NCBI GenBank assembly: GCA_013396655.1
Contig: WBMV01006287.1
Coordinates: forward strand, 1,236,756 to 1,300,755
Direction: 5' to 3'
Source of the DNA: Campylorhamphus procurvoides
Taxonomy: Eukaryota; Chordata; Aves; Passeriformes; Dendrocolaptidae
DNA: 64,000 nt
In this document: piece by piece, positions 1-14,400 of the stretch
Layout: each line of letters begins with the position of its first letter
Position numbering within the stretch: the stretch's first letter is position 1
Notes under the pieces: generated by a model
What the model saw: only the letters and a program-made list of their open reading frames with translations
Told to the model about the DNA's origin: nothing
The model's database searches: none
Translations under genes and position numbers: made by a program

Positions 1-3000
1 TTCAGTCTGAACTCATGAATTGCCAACATGGCTTTTTAACAGAAATTAAAATTTGTCATAGTCAAAAACCTTTCTGTATACTGCTTTTCTGTTTCTGAAA
101 ACTTCAGCTTGGGAACTCAAAATCAAGCAAAAAGTGTAAACTTGAGCAAGAGCTGTAAGTCACTGGGATGAAAGACTCAGACATCTTTTTTATCCCTTGC
201 GTTTCAGCCTTCCACACACTTGTTTGTTTGTTGGTTGGTTTTGTTTATTTCCACAAATTAGTTGAGGGAAGGCAGGGGATATAATACGGAAAAGTTCCAA
301 ACAGAAAGTTTGAACTTTCTGAATACATGAACACTGTCGTCTCTACACACCACCAAAATGGATGTGCTTCTTAAGAGCAATGGTGGTTTTACAAAGCATG
401 TGGGTTTATGTGCTCTTCTTCTGAAAAGAGACAGTGCTTCTCATCCAATGTTTCTAAACCCTTTTCCAAATACAGCTAATAAGACTTTTTTGGTGACCTG
501 AGTAAAAAACATTCAAGAATGCCAGGTCACTATCTTCTTTGGAATTATAATGCAATACTGTCTCTTTCCTCTGTACCATATACATTGAAGGGTTTTGATG
601 ATGTTTTGATGAACAGTCAACTTGTGACAACAACAATGAGACTTTTGATACCAAAAACTCTACCAAAGTATTCTCAGATTTCAGATATTGCTATTTTTTG
701 GCTTCTCAAAGAAATTTTTTTCACATTTGAAGCAAGGTGACTAAAAAAACCCTTTATCTTATGAACAATGTATAATAGAATAAAATCATATATCTGTTCA
801 GAGTAGCTTTTCAGAAAGTGATGTTCTCTGAGGGATGGAGCCATTCAGGAAAAGCAACTAGGAACCAGCATACTTGTTACATAAATCTTTTTGTTTCTTG
901 ATTGGGTTGTTCCTAAAGATAACTCTTATGACAAAAATGTTTCCCATTTTGCCAAGAGAGGTGACTTGAGAAGATTTGTACCTCTCTCTCTCAGTAACAG
1001 AGTAATGACAACAAGGAAAAGGTCTGTAACAAGTCACTTGGCAGCAGATGGACCTCATAGCCAAAAAGTCCCAGATACTGCATGCACCATGAACACGCTG
1101 CAGAGGAGTCCACAGATGGTGCTGGTGGCAAAAGGCACAGTGGGTGCCCTGACTGACACAATCAGACAGCTCCTGGTCGCTCAAGGAAAGTTTTGGGGAG
1201 GGCAGCACACTGGACAGAAGAAACACACCCAACTGGCAGCCTAAAGAATGGTGTGGTTAATGCATTACACCTCACTGGTTTCATACAGATACACTACTGT
1301 ATGTAAGAGTCATTATGTGGCACATTCAAGGCCTAGCAACTGTACTCTTAAAAAGTCTTACAAAAAAAAGAAACGGACTGTCTAATGCCTGCCAATTAAT
1401 GTGCCTTTGATGACAGTACACTGGAACAAAGTATAAAACCAATTTTCATGTCTCAAACGATAGAGGAAAAGTAATACCTTGAGACACCGAAGGTGGTGTT
1501 TGTAGGCAGAAGTGTGCAGTAAGAGCAGGGTGGCTGAATGTTGTTTAAATAGATTATCCTTGACCAGAGTTTGAAATTCTAGAAACCACAGACCTATTGA
1601 AAAGCTATGAAGGTCTCAGGTTCTGGTGTTCAGTCACCATGACTCAGATATCAATGCCATGGAACAAGCTTAGTATATACATTACTTCAATTACTTCAGT
1701 GAAAAGAACAGATAAATGCAACTTCCATGACCAGAAAATGGGAAAAAAAATTAAAAAAAATAAAAAAACCCAACCAACCAACCAAAAAAAACCTGAACAA
1801 AAAGATCAGAGCCCTGTCAAGATTTTTGTAGCCTGTGAACACTATGCACATATTTAAATGCTGTCTGTAGGTGTGCTGGATGCTTTGTACCCATCAAAAA
1901 TGAAGCTAAACATAATAACCACATGTCAGAGTTCAGTAGCTAAAAATAACAGCATTATTAGTTGAAGGAGTGAATTCATTATAATGTCTAATTTGGGAAC
2001 TATTTGAACACAGGGTGTTTGCAAAGTGCGTTTGAATATTGTTGAGTTCTTATTCTCTATAGGAAAGATTATGAAAGCATGGAGGATGAGAGAGAATATA
2101 AAACATGCAAAAGAGCCTTCAAAAGAAAAGAAAGTTCTTAAGCTATGTTATTTTCAAATTTATTCTTTCTCCTGTGATTCCATTTCCTGTATCTGTGCCA
2201 GACCTCTGTCTATGTGCAGAACAAACTTCATATTCAGACCCCAAAGAGACATGTAAGCACCCTAATGATAATTAACCTTTAGATTCCTGGAACTCCATGG
2301 TTTCACCAAAAGTCTGTGAAACCACTTTTGAAATTCTAGAGCTGAGGAGCAAAAATTGTAAATCAGATATCATCTTACTTCAGTTTAAAACTGAAAACGT
2401 ACAAGCAAATTTTAAATTCCTGAAACTTAAATGAAAAGTACATTTTGTGTATTGTAGGCCTGGCTGAGTAATGCAGCAACAAACACTAGAATATGCCAAT
2501 GACCATCTTCAGACTCTGTATAAACCTAATACTCAAGATAGTTGCCTCAACAGTTACAGAAATATGCACAGGCAAAACATGAACACAGTGTATTATTTAT
2601 GATCAGACTGAACAGCTATAAATATCCAGTAGAAATATCTCTAAATACTTCAGCAGTTCTTGGAAAAGGGCATTTTTAATAATTTTCTTATATTGCATTC
2701 TGCAAAAAATCTATTATCACCAGAAAGAAGAGAAGCTGACTGTTAGTGTTTGGAAATTAGCAGTCATTTGTGAGAAATATTGTTCAAACAGTACGGTGTT
2801 TGTCAGAATTTTACTGAACAATTACTGGAACATACATTGCTCTTACCAGGGCATGCTTTTAATTATCAACTTCACTTTTATGTATCATAGTATATGTCAC
2901 AATATAGCACTTATAAAAGTTGAAGTAGAAATAACCATCTGGAGAAAAACACTTTAATACAAAAAGTTATTGTTATATTGAATAAAAGCTTTACATTGTA

Positions 3001-4659
3001 TATTAGCATTTTATCATTTTTTTCAAGGCTATGAATATTTTTTGAGGTGTAAAAAAATGTTTAGTAAGTTAGTAATTCTAACTTCTCTTTCTCATCAGAG
3101 ATGAGAGAAAAATTCCAGAAATCTCTGCAGAGTTGGGGATCATTTGCAAGGGACAAGGAGGTTTCATAAAGTAGCCTATATGCCACAGAGCTGTTGTGCC
3201 AGGGTACCACAATAAAGAAAAAGATGGAGGAATTTCTCTCCTCTCTTGTTCAGAAGGCTTTCATTCATTTTTTTTTCTGGGGACAAAGGGTAAGATGAAA
3301 ACAGATTGTTTTTTAATTAGCAGAATTTCTGGAAGCTGATCTGATGAAATGATCTGTAAAGATGAGAGAAAAAACAGTCTATAGTCTTTGCTTCTGACCA
3401 GATCTTGCAGTTTCTGGTGCAGCAAAAAATCTAAAGAGTTTATGAGAATTATCCTGCTATTTGGAGATTTCCAGTCGTGGTTGGCACGAAGAGATTGCAT
3501 GTGAATTTCCACATCAATTTTTTTTTTTTCCTAATAGGAATCCAAGTTTCTACCCCTCCTGACCCCAGAGAGAAGCTTGTAGGTATGATATCAGCGCAAG
3601 CACAGAGACTCTGCACAAAGACTTCAGAACCAGAAGGCAAACAAAGTAACCTCTGATTACTACATATATTTTCCAGCCACTCTTGTGATTTTGGATGGCC
3701 TGGGGTCAGCAGTATTGCTCTTGCAGGCTGAGTCTGAACTCCACACCTCAGCCCTGTTCCCGAATGACTGATCCCGTTTTTTCTTTTATCCAGGCTACAT
3801 GTTTCCCTCTGATTTCCAGCATTTAAAGATGTACTGCAGTGAGGGCAAAACTCAAAGGTGGAATTATGCTCTCTGTGACACATTCATCATTTTATTACCC
3901 ACAGAATTAACAATATAATTCACATCAGGGGTAGCTTGAGTGAACACTGTAGAGCTTGTGATATGAAAAAAAGAGAATATGAGAATATTCATAAAAATAA
4001 TTAGAGAAAGATTAAAAATAGAGAGCCCCATTTTATATCCCTACATTAAAGTATGAGAAACTCTAAAGGCTGGAAGGAGAAATGGTGTGGCCAAAGGGAA
4101 TCTCAAACTGCAAGAGATCCCAAAACACTAGCAGGAGTTTCTGCTAATTCTGACAAACCTACCAAATGGTTACAGAGATAATTTTCCTCTTTCTGCTGAC
4201 TGTGTTGGGGGAGGACAGAGTGTCTCAAGAGGAGCAACAGCAAAAAGAAGCACATAAAAACCACATTACCTTTGATTTTCTAGTACCTGGATCTGTGACT
4301 CAGCCTACATGGGGGAGGTAATTTCTGTACAACTAGATATTCAGGTTCATTTCACTGGATCCACACAACCTAGTCAATTCAGAAGTAACTGCAGGTGTTC
4401 TTTATCTGCATAATCCAGTTAAAATTAATGACTCCTCTCCTGGGAGCAGTCATCCTCACAGAAGTCAACATTAAGATGTCATCTGATAAGAAGACAGAGA
4501 CTTTTACACTTGTCCTTCAGGTTCTTTATGGAAAAGGGTCTCCCTTCTAAGACCAGTGAATCTTTGTTATTGTTCATCCCACAAGAAAGTAAGATTGTTT
4601 TAAAAGTGATGCACTATTTGTAGTGTTCCATGAACAGACGGTATATTTGACATGTGTGC

Positions 4660-4689
4660 ATATATATATATATGTATGTATGTATGTAT
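4660..4689. repeat. (TA)n(TGTA)n microsatellite
   Basis: Alternating TA followed by four TGTA units; simple sequence repeat. Confidence 0.9.
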
Positions 4690-7369
4690 TCTCAACATCA
4701 AAAAGCCATACGTAACCCTTCCTAAGTTGGATCTACACTGAAGGTGATAGAGATACGAATCTCCACAGTCCTGGCAAGCCCTAAGATGGGAGTGGAGGGT
4801 GGAAGTATAGGCAGATGAGACCTCCAGCACGAACATGAGAATACACCAAATGAAGTAATTGCCTTGAGCTGGTGAAATGGAGCCATAGCATGAAGGACTT
4901 CAGGGGAACCAGGCCTTGCTGTGTGTCTGAGGCAATCTTCCTGGCAAAGTTCAACAGTCGATAGCTCAGAAAAACCAAGACCTCCCAGCTGAGGACATTG
5001 TCGTCAAGATATGGAGCCACAAATGACTATTTTATACTGGCTCTATTATTAGCTGCACTCTGGTAACAGAGATGGTCACAGTGACCAATTAATATTTATT
5101 GTGCAAAGCAATAAATATTCATTAATAACTAAATACATAAAATTACAATATCTGACTCAAAAAGATGTACTGTAGATCAGTGCAAGTCCAGGATACCACC
5201 TGAACTGGGAAAGACACCATTTACCTATGCATGACCGTGTTTTCTGTAGACACCTCTGCAGTCATCTCATGAGATTATAATTTGAATGTTGGGCCCATTA
5301 ACTCCTCTTTACACAGAGAGAACAGAAGCAGTAGGCAGAAAGAAGCTGCTGAGATGAATTGACAGTACTGGAAACAAGTCTCCTCATCTTTTATCTTCCC
5401 ACATATTTTAATAATTTCACCATCTGTTACAACATCTGACCTTGCACTAGCTCCTTAGTTTTGCCTGAAGAGGACTTTTTTTGCCCTGCTACCTTCACAT
5501 GTCACCCTTCACAAAGTCTGCATTTGCATACTCCTAACACTACTTGTGTTTTTCATAATCCCTATGAAACAATCTATGTTGTGCAATTCTTTGGTCTGCA
5601 GGATCTTCTTGCCTTCTTACATAAAATGAAGCATAAGGAGAACGCTTGCTAAGAGGCCTGCTAACAACTTCAAACACTATTGCAGTAGGTAAGCAATACA
5701 CCAGTAAAGTTCTTTTTATCTACTCCATGTGGTGGGGTTTTCCACATTATCAAGCTAGACAACACCAGCATTGATTCAGTTACTTTCTTGTAGTTTCAAC
5801 AATAAACTCAATTTTATTTCATGAACAAAAAAAACCCCAAACAACTTTAATGCAGCTCAAGCTGTGAATTTAGAATGGCCAAAAGAAAAAATTATGTTGG
5901 ACTGTGAAATATCTGAGCTTGAACCTGCTCTTTCTGCATATCCTTACTAGTGCAACTTGAGTGTTCAAATGTTACAAGAAGATGAAAAATACAATATTGA
6001 ACTAAATCAAGGCTGATTTTCAAAGTCAAACAAATATTTGTAACACAGTGATCTGCTCTTTGCTCATGTCTATTAGTGATCAGCAACTTAAACTCTGAAA
6101 ATATTTTTATGTGTTTGTTCTGATTCAGACCACAGAACAAGTCACCTCTACATTTTTATATTACTTCAGTGTTGTGGCTGGGGTGAGCACAGAAACTCAA
6201 TAACTTGTTTAAAACACCTTGACTTTTTGGAAGGCTTTCAAGCCCTTCACAGTAGAACTAGTTTCCTTCTTCCATTTCACGTGGGTCACATTGCTCAGCA
6301 TCCTCAGGTTTATGAGGCATTAAAACAGTACTGCAAACCTCATCTTCTACTTTACTCTTCTGATAGTGTCATTCTTTTCTACAGTTTAGGTCCCTGCTTT
6401 AGGTCCCTTTTTCAAACATTAGTTTTGCTTTCCACTTTCAAAGCCCTGCACAGATTTGGGAAGTTGAATCTCACTCTCAGTTCATGAAGCCTTTTCCCTG
6501 TGTACAATCAAACAAATTACTTTATTTGTTTAGAAAATTTTATTTTCTCCCACCCCAGTCCTTGAAAGGAGCTTGCAGCAGGATTTATACCCCTGTTTCA
6601 GAAATGAGATGGGTGGGAGGAAGGGGACCCCAGGTTGTGATTCCCGTTTTGTTACAAAAAATAAAGGAAATGGTCCCATAACTCATTCATCCTTCTAAGA
6701 AAACAAGGTCAACAGAGTCATTTGAAGGCATGTGAGATTTCCCAAGTAGGAGATGCTAGCAGAGACCAAGGCTGTAAGGAAATCCTTTTGGATTTCCAAA
6801 ACAGACAAGGCAGGTTCACCTTCTGCTTGTCAGTTAAAATGAGAAAGGAGACAGACACTCCCAAAACTACTATAGCTCTTTGACTCAGCAATATTAGGAT
6901 AAGATCTAAAGGGCATTTGGGACTGACAGGCTCACATATAATCTTTATTGCTCTTTAAGTTTAGACAACTGATACCACAGCCATCTAACTTTGTGCATGC
7001 CGCTTAGCTTTGATGGCTATTGCTCTCTGCAGTGGTTTTGCAGCAGAGGTTTAGCAGTGCTTTCCAGATTGTTCCAGTGCTTCTGGAAAGCCCAGAGACA
7101 CTCCCATCTACAACCTGAAGGTACCTAAACAAATTTGGGAATCCAGCTCCCAGTTTAACCAGCTCAGTGGCAGTATTTGACACTTGAGTCTTATGTTTTA
7201 CCACTTTTTACGTACTGAAGAGCAAAATAATTATTGATGAGCAGTAAATTACTCCTTTTTTAACAAGACAGTTCCTACACAGAGGGCAGTATTGATTATT
7301 CTGTCTCTTCTCTAGTTGATGTACTTTATTGTCTACAGTTGAAAAGTCCAGGACAAAGCCAAACTTTGC

Positions 7370-7397
7370 GGGGGGAAGGGGGGGGCAGAGGGGGGGG
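7370..7397 (+). repeat. G-run cluster, potential G-quadruplex
   Basis: Runs of 6, 8 and 8 G separated by AA and CAGA in an otherwise AT-rich context. Confidence 0.8.
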
Positions 7398-10300
7398 AGT
7401 TGTAATAAATAGTGTTAAAGTAGCAGTGTTAAAAGCAAAGGCAAATACATTTGTAAGAATAATCACCTTGAACTATTTTAACCTATTTTAAAAGGTAATA
7501 AATAGGGCTCTTGACATGTATGCCCCAAGGACTGTATTCTTCTATAATGATGAAAGGTAGAACATAAACTAGTGCTGCCAATGTTATTATGATAATCTTA
7601 TCTGCTTCAGTAGATTTTTGCACTTAACTGTTTGTGGTGTAAATCACTTTTGGTAATCAAGTTTCTCAATAGTGTGTTACATCAGGATTTACTTTTTAGA
7701 GTAAAGCTCACGAAAGCATTTCAATAAATAATCTGTATCAGTGTACAAGCACATAGCAATTTTTCCCTGAAGCCTTTTCCATGGAGAAGCTCTGCCTCCA
7801 GCACATACCTATTACCAGCCTCAGAAAGCCGTCACATCAGTGCTGGTTTTCTGTCTCAAAATCTCTCTGTTTTTCATATGTTCATATGTTAGAAGACAAA
7901 AGCCTTTGCAGGCAAAAGTGCAATTCACCCTGGTCCACTTTGTGGATGCTTGACACATGACAGGTCTGTTCTCAGACAGCCCAACTGCAAATAGTCTCAT
8001 GGAACACTTTTGCACTTCTACAGAGCTGGCAGCACTCTGGGACATATTATTTTACAGCTCCCACATATTCATCCCAAGCAGCCATGAAGGCAAACGTGCC
8101 TCTGTTGACCCTGCTGTGCCAGAGGTAACACCATGCACTCTTGGTGTCCCCAGCTGCGTGTCCCTCTGTGATCTCTTGCTGTGGGAGGGGAAGGGAAAGC
8201 CTGCCTCTGGTCTGGTCCCACTTGTTCCCAAGGAGATGTTCCCATTACCCCAAGGAGAAGGTCAGCTGTGCCGTGGTTTGGATGCCCACACCAGCAGAAC
8301 CCAGGGCCAGGGAACAACCTGAAGATCCCCACAGCCAAAAGCACTGACCTGCTCTGCCCCTGAGCCCTGACAAATCAGCATTATTCACATTTCAAAGTCA
8401 ACTCTAATATTTTCTTCTGTGCTAGAAGACAGTCATACCAGGGAGAATTAAATCAGTTCCAGAGACTGTGATCCCAATGTGTAATTTCAAAGCATCTCCC
8501 TGTGCAACTCACGTGAAGGCCATGATTTCAGGTACTGCTGGAGATCCTTCGGGTGCAGAATCACTGTGTGTAGTGATTCTGTAGGTATGTTCATCTAATT
8601 TCTAGTTTGCCTACGCTGTGACTGAGCTGACAGGTTTTCATCATGCATCAGCACTGAATCTTGACACCATTAATCTCACAGCTGTTCCAGCATCCCTCAG
8701 CCATTTTTCTAGCAGGTACTGTAAAAAATTATTTCCAAAACCTATTTTAACACTCTAATTACCTAAAAAAGCAATTGGACAGCTGGACAACAGAGCTGCA
8801 TTTTGCTGTGTCACAGCACAGACCAGGCTGGTGTGCCATTTGCTGCACCACCAAAGTGGCTAACACCAGCGAATTATGAAGTTCTTTTCCAAGCTGCCAG
8901 AGCAATGCCATTTACTGAGTTCTTAGGAAAAAAAAATGCTCTCAGGGGTCTCACCTCTGCATTTTGGGGTTGTATTTTAGGTCACATCTATGACAGAGTA
9001 GGTGATATGCATTGAAGTAATATGATGGATCATGAATGGGTATCTTTAAATGTTTGTTGCAACATTCGGCATCTTTCAGTCTAAAGCAAGGAGAAATGGA
9101 CAAATGAGTGACAGTAAAATGTAGCCAAGGAAATGCAAGACAAATAGCACAAAAAGCTGCAAGAAGTAGCACAAAGTGTTGTCTCTTTGCCTAGAGGAAA
9201 TGACAAAGAAAGCAGAGAAAGAATAAATGAGATGCATATTAAATTATTGCTATAATTACACTTTAATAATAATGGACAGAGACACTCATCTAGTATCTTT
9301 CTAAATTTATCCTGTGGGCAAAATAGTCCATTCCCCCACTACACAAATGTAGACTAATTAGTGCTGCAAATGATTGATTTTCATTTCTTATATAAATCAA
9401 ATGTGACTTACTATAAATAAAGTTATGCTAATGCAAACAGATAAAAGAACAGAAAAAATCTAGATTTTTAATGTTTATTATTTTTATAAATGTATCCATT
9501 TATGTTTATTTAGATAGGCAGGAAGAAATGTGAATTTGAGATCTTGATTTTTGGTCTGGTTCAGTTTGGGTTTTTTTGCTAAAAACAAGAACAGAAGGCA
9601 AGTTGTCAATATGAAAAAAACGGCAGTCAAAGAGGTCTAAGAGTGGATATGAATGAAAAAATGCCTGCAAAATATTAATAAACAGTTATTTGTCCCGGGA
9701 TTAGACTTGAACCATAGAAGAGCTGGGAATTCAGGATTGCTTATCTGTCATGTACCGGGTATCAGATACTGCACCTGAAGACAAGGAGGATGAGCTGAAG
9801 GAGTAGTTCTGTTCTTGTACCAGAAGACTGATAAGAAACCAGAATTAAAACCTGTAACAATAAAGTTACATCCCAGAGATCCCTTACCAACAATGTTATG
9901 TTGGTCCTGATTTTTCTCAGCCATTCCAAGCCAGCAAATGCACAAGTCAGCAATGACAATCGGCTTGAGCATAGGCCAGTAATGATCAAAAGACATCATC
10001 TACCTCAGTTCAGCATCACAACCATGCAGGTCATTCCTGAAAGGTGCTTGACAATTTGTCTGTATCTCCACGATGCTGAATGCACAGCCTCTTCATGCAA
10101 ACGATCCCAGAGCATCAGTACTATCAGCATTTTTTTCTTAATGCCCAATTAAGAAAATTACAATTATTCACCACTGTGATTTAAGATTAGTTTCCTGTTC
10201 AAGGTTACTGTTTCCTAATCTTCTTCCCACAGACATGGAGAGGTTACTCCCTGTCACACTCTAGCACTTTCAGAAACCTGGCAACTACCATATCCTCCCT

Positions 10301-10629
10301 CAGCCTTCCTATGCAGGTAATCCCACTTTGTTTAGTCCTTTCCACACATAGCATGCTTTTGTAGACTTCTGCTCATTTTCACTTTTTCCTTGAAATATTT
10401 TGTAACTGGTCCATATTTTTCTTGCTGTGTAGTGGCTAAGACAGTGCACATTACTGCAGCTGAGGTCTTAGCAATGAGTGGAAAAATAACTTTGGGTTTT
10501 ACAAGTTGCCTTTCTCCTTATACCTCCAACCACTATTTTCACAGTGCCATAGCACTGTTGAGACGTATTCAGCATGTGAAACACATCCAAACCCTGAAGC
10601 TTTTCTCCAGTTATTCCCCATGGTGTGCA

Positions 10630-10756
10630 TTGTGGATAATTGTTTATGCCCACATGCAGTACTTAGCTGTAGCAGGATGCTCTGCCTCAGCTGGGGGTAA
10701 ACCAGCTCAAACAGTACCCCATTTGCAAGGCTGTAAGTGGTGAATGGAGAAAGGTG
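10630..10756 (+). mobile_element. ERV internal 3' remnant before copy 1 LTR
   Basis: AGCTGTAGCAGGATGC, AAACCAGCTCAAACAG and GCAAGGCTGTAAGTGGTG match the same positions before the copy at 34.3 kb, and a purine-rich stretch precedes the putative LTR start. The frame is degraded and no protein can be named. How far the element extends to the left (10.2-10.6 kb) is unclear. Confidence 0.45.
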
Positions 10757-11433
10757 TGTCCGTGATGCAGAAGAATGTTGAATCCAGCATGACTCATCAA
10801 TCCTGAAGTTGAACATCCTGAGGAAGAACAATATTTCCTGATAGAAACTGGCACCAGTGACATATGATGGACAGTCAACCACTCTATATCATCAAAGCCC
10901 AGCCCCATTTTTTAATGGTAAGGTGTTTCAACATACCTCTTCTTGGATTTCTGTGAGTGAGAAGACACCCCTCAAGGTTATCCCTTCAGGCTGAGTGAAA
11001 GAGATTTGCCCGTAGTCATCAGTATGGGTGAGTGACATCAATCTCTACTTGTTTTCACTAGCCTCAATATAATTGCTTCAATAGCTTAAAAAAATAATGC
11101 ACTTTACTAATAGATAAAGCTACCTGTACTGTGTAGTAAATAATTCTGACTAAAATATTCTAGTCTAATCATTACTATATTCAATTTAAATAGATTTTTC
11201 AAATATATATTTCATTTGCCATACTTAATCCAGCATAAATATTCAATTACACCTCTATAATCCTTTAGTTAAAATCCATTGGCAAAGTCTGAAGCCGAGA
11301 TTGGATTCAACTGCACCCCGACTCCTCTCTGAGAAGGAGTTTAGAAAGCAAGGTGGTCCTTTCTGCACCTTGTGACTCAGTGAGTGCTTTTATATTCTCA
11401 TTTGACACCTTTTCCACTGCAGTCACCATAGCA
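10757..11433 (+). mobile_element. Ancient ERV LTR, copy 1
   Basis: This segment aligns with 19010-19646 along its length (shared marks: GACAGTCAA, TTTTAATGG, GACACCCCTCA, ACTGTGTAG, AAATAATTCTGA, GTCTAATCATTA, CAAAGTCTG, ACTCTTCTCTGAGA-like and TTTGTGACTCA-like). A TG start at 10757 after a purine-rich stretch and a CA end at 11433 give an LTR-sized unit of about 677 bp. Upstream, 10660-10757 aligns with 34185-34298, as expected for the internal 3' end of the same element. The LTR call is inference from size, termini and repetition. Confidence 0.55.
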
Positions 11434-14400
11434 CAAACATGACATAGCTATTCTTACAGAAACTTTTGCCATATCTAGTTATAAAGAATTTTATCTTGCT
11501 TAGACTTCTTAATTATAAAAAAATATATATTTGTAAAGCATATTTTAACTCTTTTATTACTGGGATAGATAAGAAATGCTGAATTCATTGAATTGTAATA
11601 TGAAATAAGATGAAACTTTAAAAAATATGTTAGAGTGCTAAAAAGAAAAATGTATAGCAAAAATATACACTAAAAATTCAGTGCATTATGTTGTTCTTAA
11701 CATCTTTTATTTATGTGCAGTCTGTATATTTTTGGTATATTATAGAAATTGTAAAAATGAGAATTCTATTAACATTTCTTGTAACTTGTCATAACTGAGC
11801 TTGAGCCAGTTCTTGCCATAACCATAGCCTGCAGTCATTTTATATCCAAAAGTCATCTGTCATTCATTCTCAAGGCTTCCACATACTATAAAATTCACTG
11901 TACTGGTTTCTAAAGGAAAAAAAAAAAAAAAGATGGGGTGGAGGGGAAGAAATCTGAAGGAAAAGTTGTTTATAAATTAGAAAAAAAAACGTGGCAGGTA
12001 CCGAAGTGTGTGAATAGGATGGTGAGAAGGCAGAGGGCAGGGCTTGTTTTGTGTTGGTTTTTTTGGGGGTTGGTTTGGTTTTTTTGGTTTTAGGGTTGGT
12101 TTTTTTATGGCAATCCTGTTCTAAGACAATCTAGGTTTTTACTTGCTCCAAGAGAAGAAAAAACAAATCTATAGTTCCTCACTGGTAGAAAAGCACAGTA
12201 CAGTCACATCCTTATGTCTAACAAAAGGTGCCACTCACTGACTTTCACCTACATGATCCAACACATCCAACCCTGTTGATGTCACATGTGATGTGAAATA
12301 CAGGTACAAGAGAATATAGTGTTTTCTGTGATGAAAATCGTAAGGAAATTATCTTGTGTATGCAGAGCCCACCACATCTGCAAAGGAAGATACGGAGGTG
12401 GTGATTCTGATCTGAGCAACTCTGAAGGGGAAAAAATTTTGCACAGACACCTGTAAATTTCTCAATAGGATGGCAGTACACTGTGCTTTAAAAAACGTGA
12501 AATTCCCCAAAAGTCTAAATAACACAAGCTGCACAAAAAAGATCAGGATAAGTGCCTGCAGTACTATAGCAATCAGCCTCCAAAACCCCATTTAAAATCT
12601 CTTCCAAACAAAATATATTGTTTTGTTAAATATTCTACCTGTTTTTACTCATAACCTTTGGGTTTTGAGGACCTGCTGGCATTTCTCATAGAGCCATTCT
12701 TGCTCTCCCTGAAACTGTCACAAACTGAATTTATATGAGTGAAATCCTACTGAGGGAGCTCAACTTTTGGACTTCAGATACTTCTTTTTAAATTTTTAGT
12801 GAAAATTTGGCCTTCTCCCACATCAAAAATGTGTTCTTGATTTTTTACTAACAGCTGCAAATACATGTGGTTGTTACATACACAGGGCACTGGCAGAAAA
12901 TTATCTTTAAGAGATTGGAAAACATGTTGCTTTTAAAAACTTTTGACATCAAAATATCTGTAAAATTACCACTCTATTTTTCATCAGCCATTTTAATATG
13001 TAACACTTAAACCTAACTGTACACACTATTAAGTTTCTTAAAATGCCATTTGAAGACTTCGATGGTCCAACAACATCCTCCTGGGGATATTTTGGGAACT
13101 TTTACTAAAACTGTTTAGAGCACATCAAACTAAATCAGCAGTTACTATTTCACAGGACACATGTGAAGTAGAACAAGGTTTTCCTACAAAACCAACCATT
13201 TCTGTCAGTCAGAAAATCTCCCTGCAGAATGTACCACATTGAATAAATGTAGTTATTCAAGAGTAGTTTTCAATTTTTGATATCTACAGTATAGTGAGTC
13301 AAATGTCTACCACCAAATTCCTGTGTAATGTTCCCCCAAATCAGATCATTTCCTCCCATCACTTTGCTGTGCACTCTGAATCCACATCCAAGACTTTGAT
13401 TTAAATAAGTGCCACAGATTTGCTAGGTTAGCCTGGGTAGAATTTACAAAGAATGAGTAACTCACATAGACTTCTAAATACTTGTAAAAAAAATTGGTAT
13501 TTAGAGCAGACTCTCTGTCCCTTCCTCACTCTAATTCTGGAGGGATGTTTTCCATTTATATAACAATAACAGAAATTAGAGTAGAGTTGCAAATGCTTTG
13601 CAACAGTATGGCCCAATCTGAGACACTACCAATGGTCTTCCCATCTTACTTCTTACTGCTTCAGCATTGCAGGAAATTTAATGTTGTTTTTTTTAACCCA
13701 TCTGAATTCTTGGTTGAAAATAAGAAGTTGATTTCATGCTCTTGATAGTTTAATTGGAGAATGGTTTGCCCTACTTTAGTTTTTTAGCAAACGGAAATCA
13801 CTGATGAAAAAGGAATGATGATTACAAATGTTTTTGTCTGTCAGTGCTCAGCAGTGTCTCTACACTGAATGAAAGAGACTTATTCTCAACTAGAAAGAAT
13901 ATATGGTTTAAAGTGGGGCTGCAAGGTTCAGATACGCTATTACATTGGAAAGCCAGGAACATTTTAAAATAAATTCTTATTCAAAACATGGATTATTATG
14001 AAAAGGACTGTTCTACAGCACATGGTTTTAAGATGGGAAATTCGTGCAACGATACACAGAACATCACTTATCCAGTGTTGTTTATAGATTGCTTTCTGCT
14101 CAGCATTTCCCACAAAGAATGAAGCATGAACAGGATATTGCAGCACTCCAAGTTCCGAGCTCCCCTGCACTTTAGCAATACCTCCTGGCTAAAATGGGAT
14201 AATGCATCCCCATTTTCTGCCTGAAGAGGAGGGTGCCCAGGGAGGGACTGGTGGGTCCCTTCCCTCTTTAAGCCTGCCACAATTTGAATCTGCCATGAAT
14301 TCAGATGGTGTTTCACCAGATCCATGAGAAACCTCACCTCTTTCCAGAATGTGAGCCCAGATGTCACTGCAGTGTGACATCAGCTGCAGATGTGCTCTCC

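Larger units (their letters stand above)
1..10629. other. Gene-poor AT-rich DNA
   Basis: No convincing gene. ORFs of up to 124 codons here lack recognisable motifs, and opposite-strand ORFs of similar size overlap (for example 858-1244). An A-rich AACC stretch lies at 1741-1795, a TA/TGTA microsatellite at 4660-4689 and G runs at 7370-7397. Faint retroelement-like sequence may begin around 10,200. Confidence 0.7.

Noticed and set aside
858..1244. Opposing ORFs of 124 and 117 codons
   Set aside because: Mirror-image open frames with no recognisable domain and no splice or signal context; treated as chance.
7957..8363. Overlapping ORFs in GC-richer DNA
   Set aside because: Several frames are open on both strands at once and none shows a known motif.
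8560..8600. Search for tRNA, rRNA or CRISPR-like arrays across the window
   Set aside because: No cloverleaf, rRNA core or regularly spaced repeats were seen by eye; short inverted motifs such as this one are too weak to call.
10390..10743. 117-codon + strand ORF
   Set aside because: Its right half overlaps the ERV internal remnant and the frame does not correspond to a recognisable protein.
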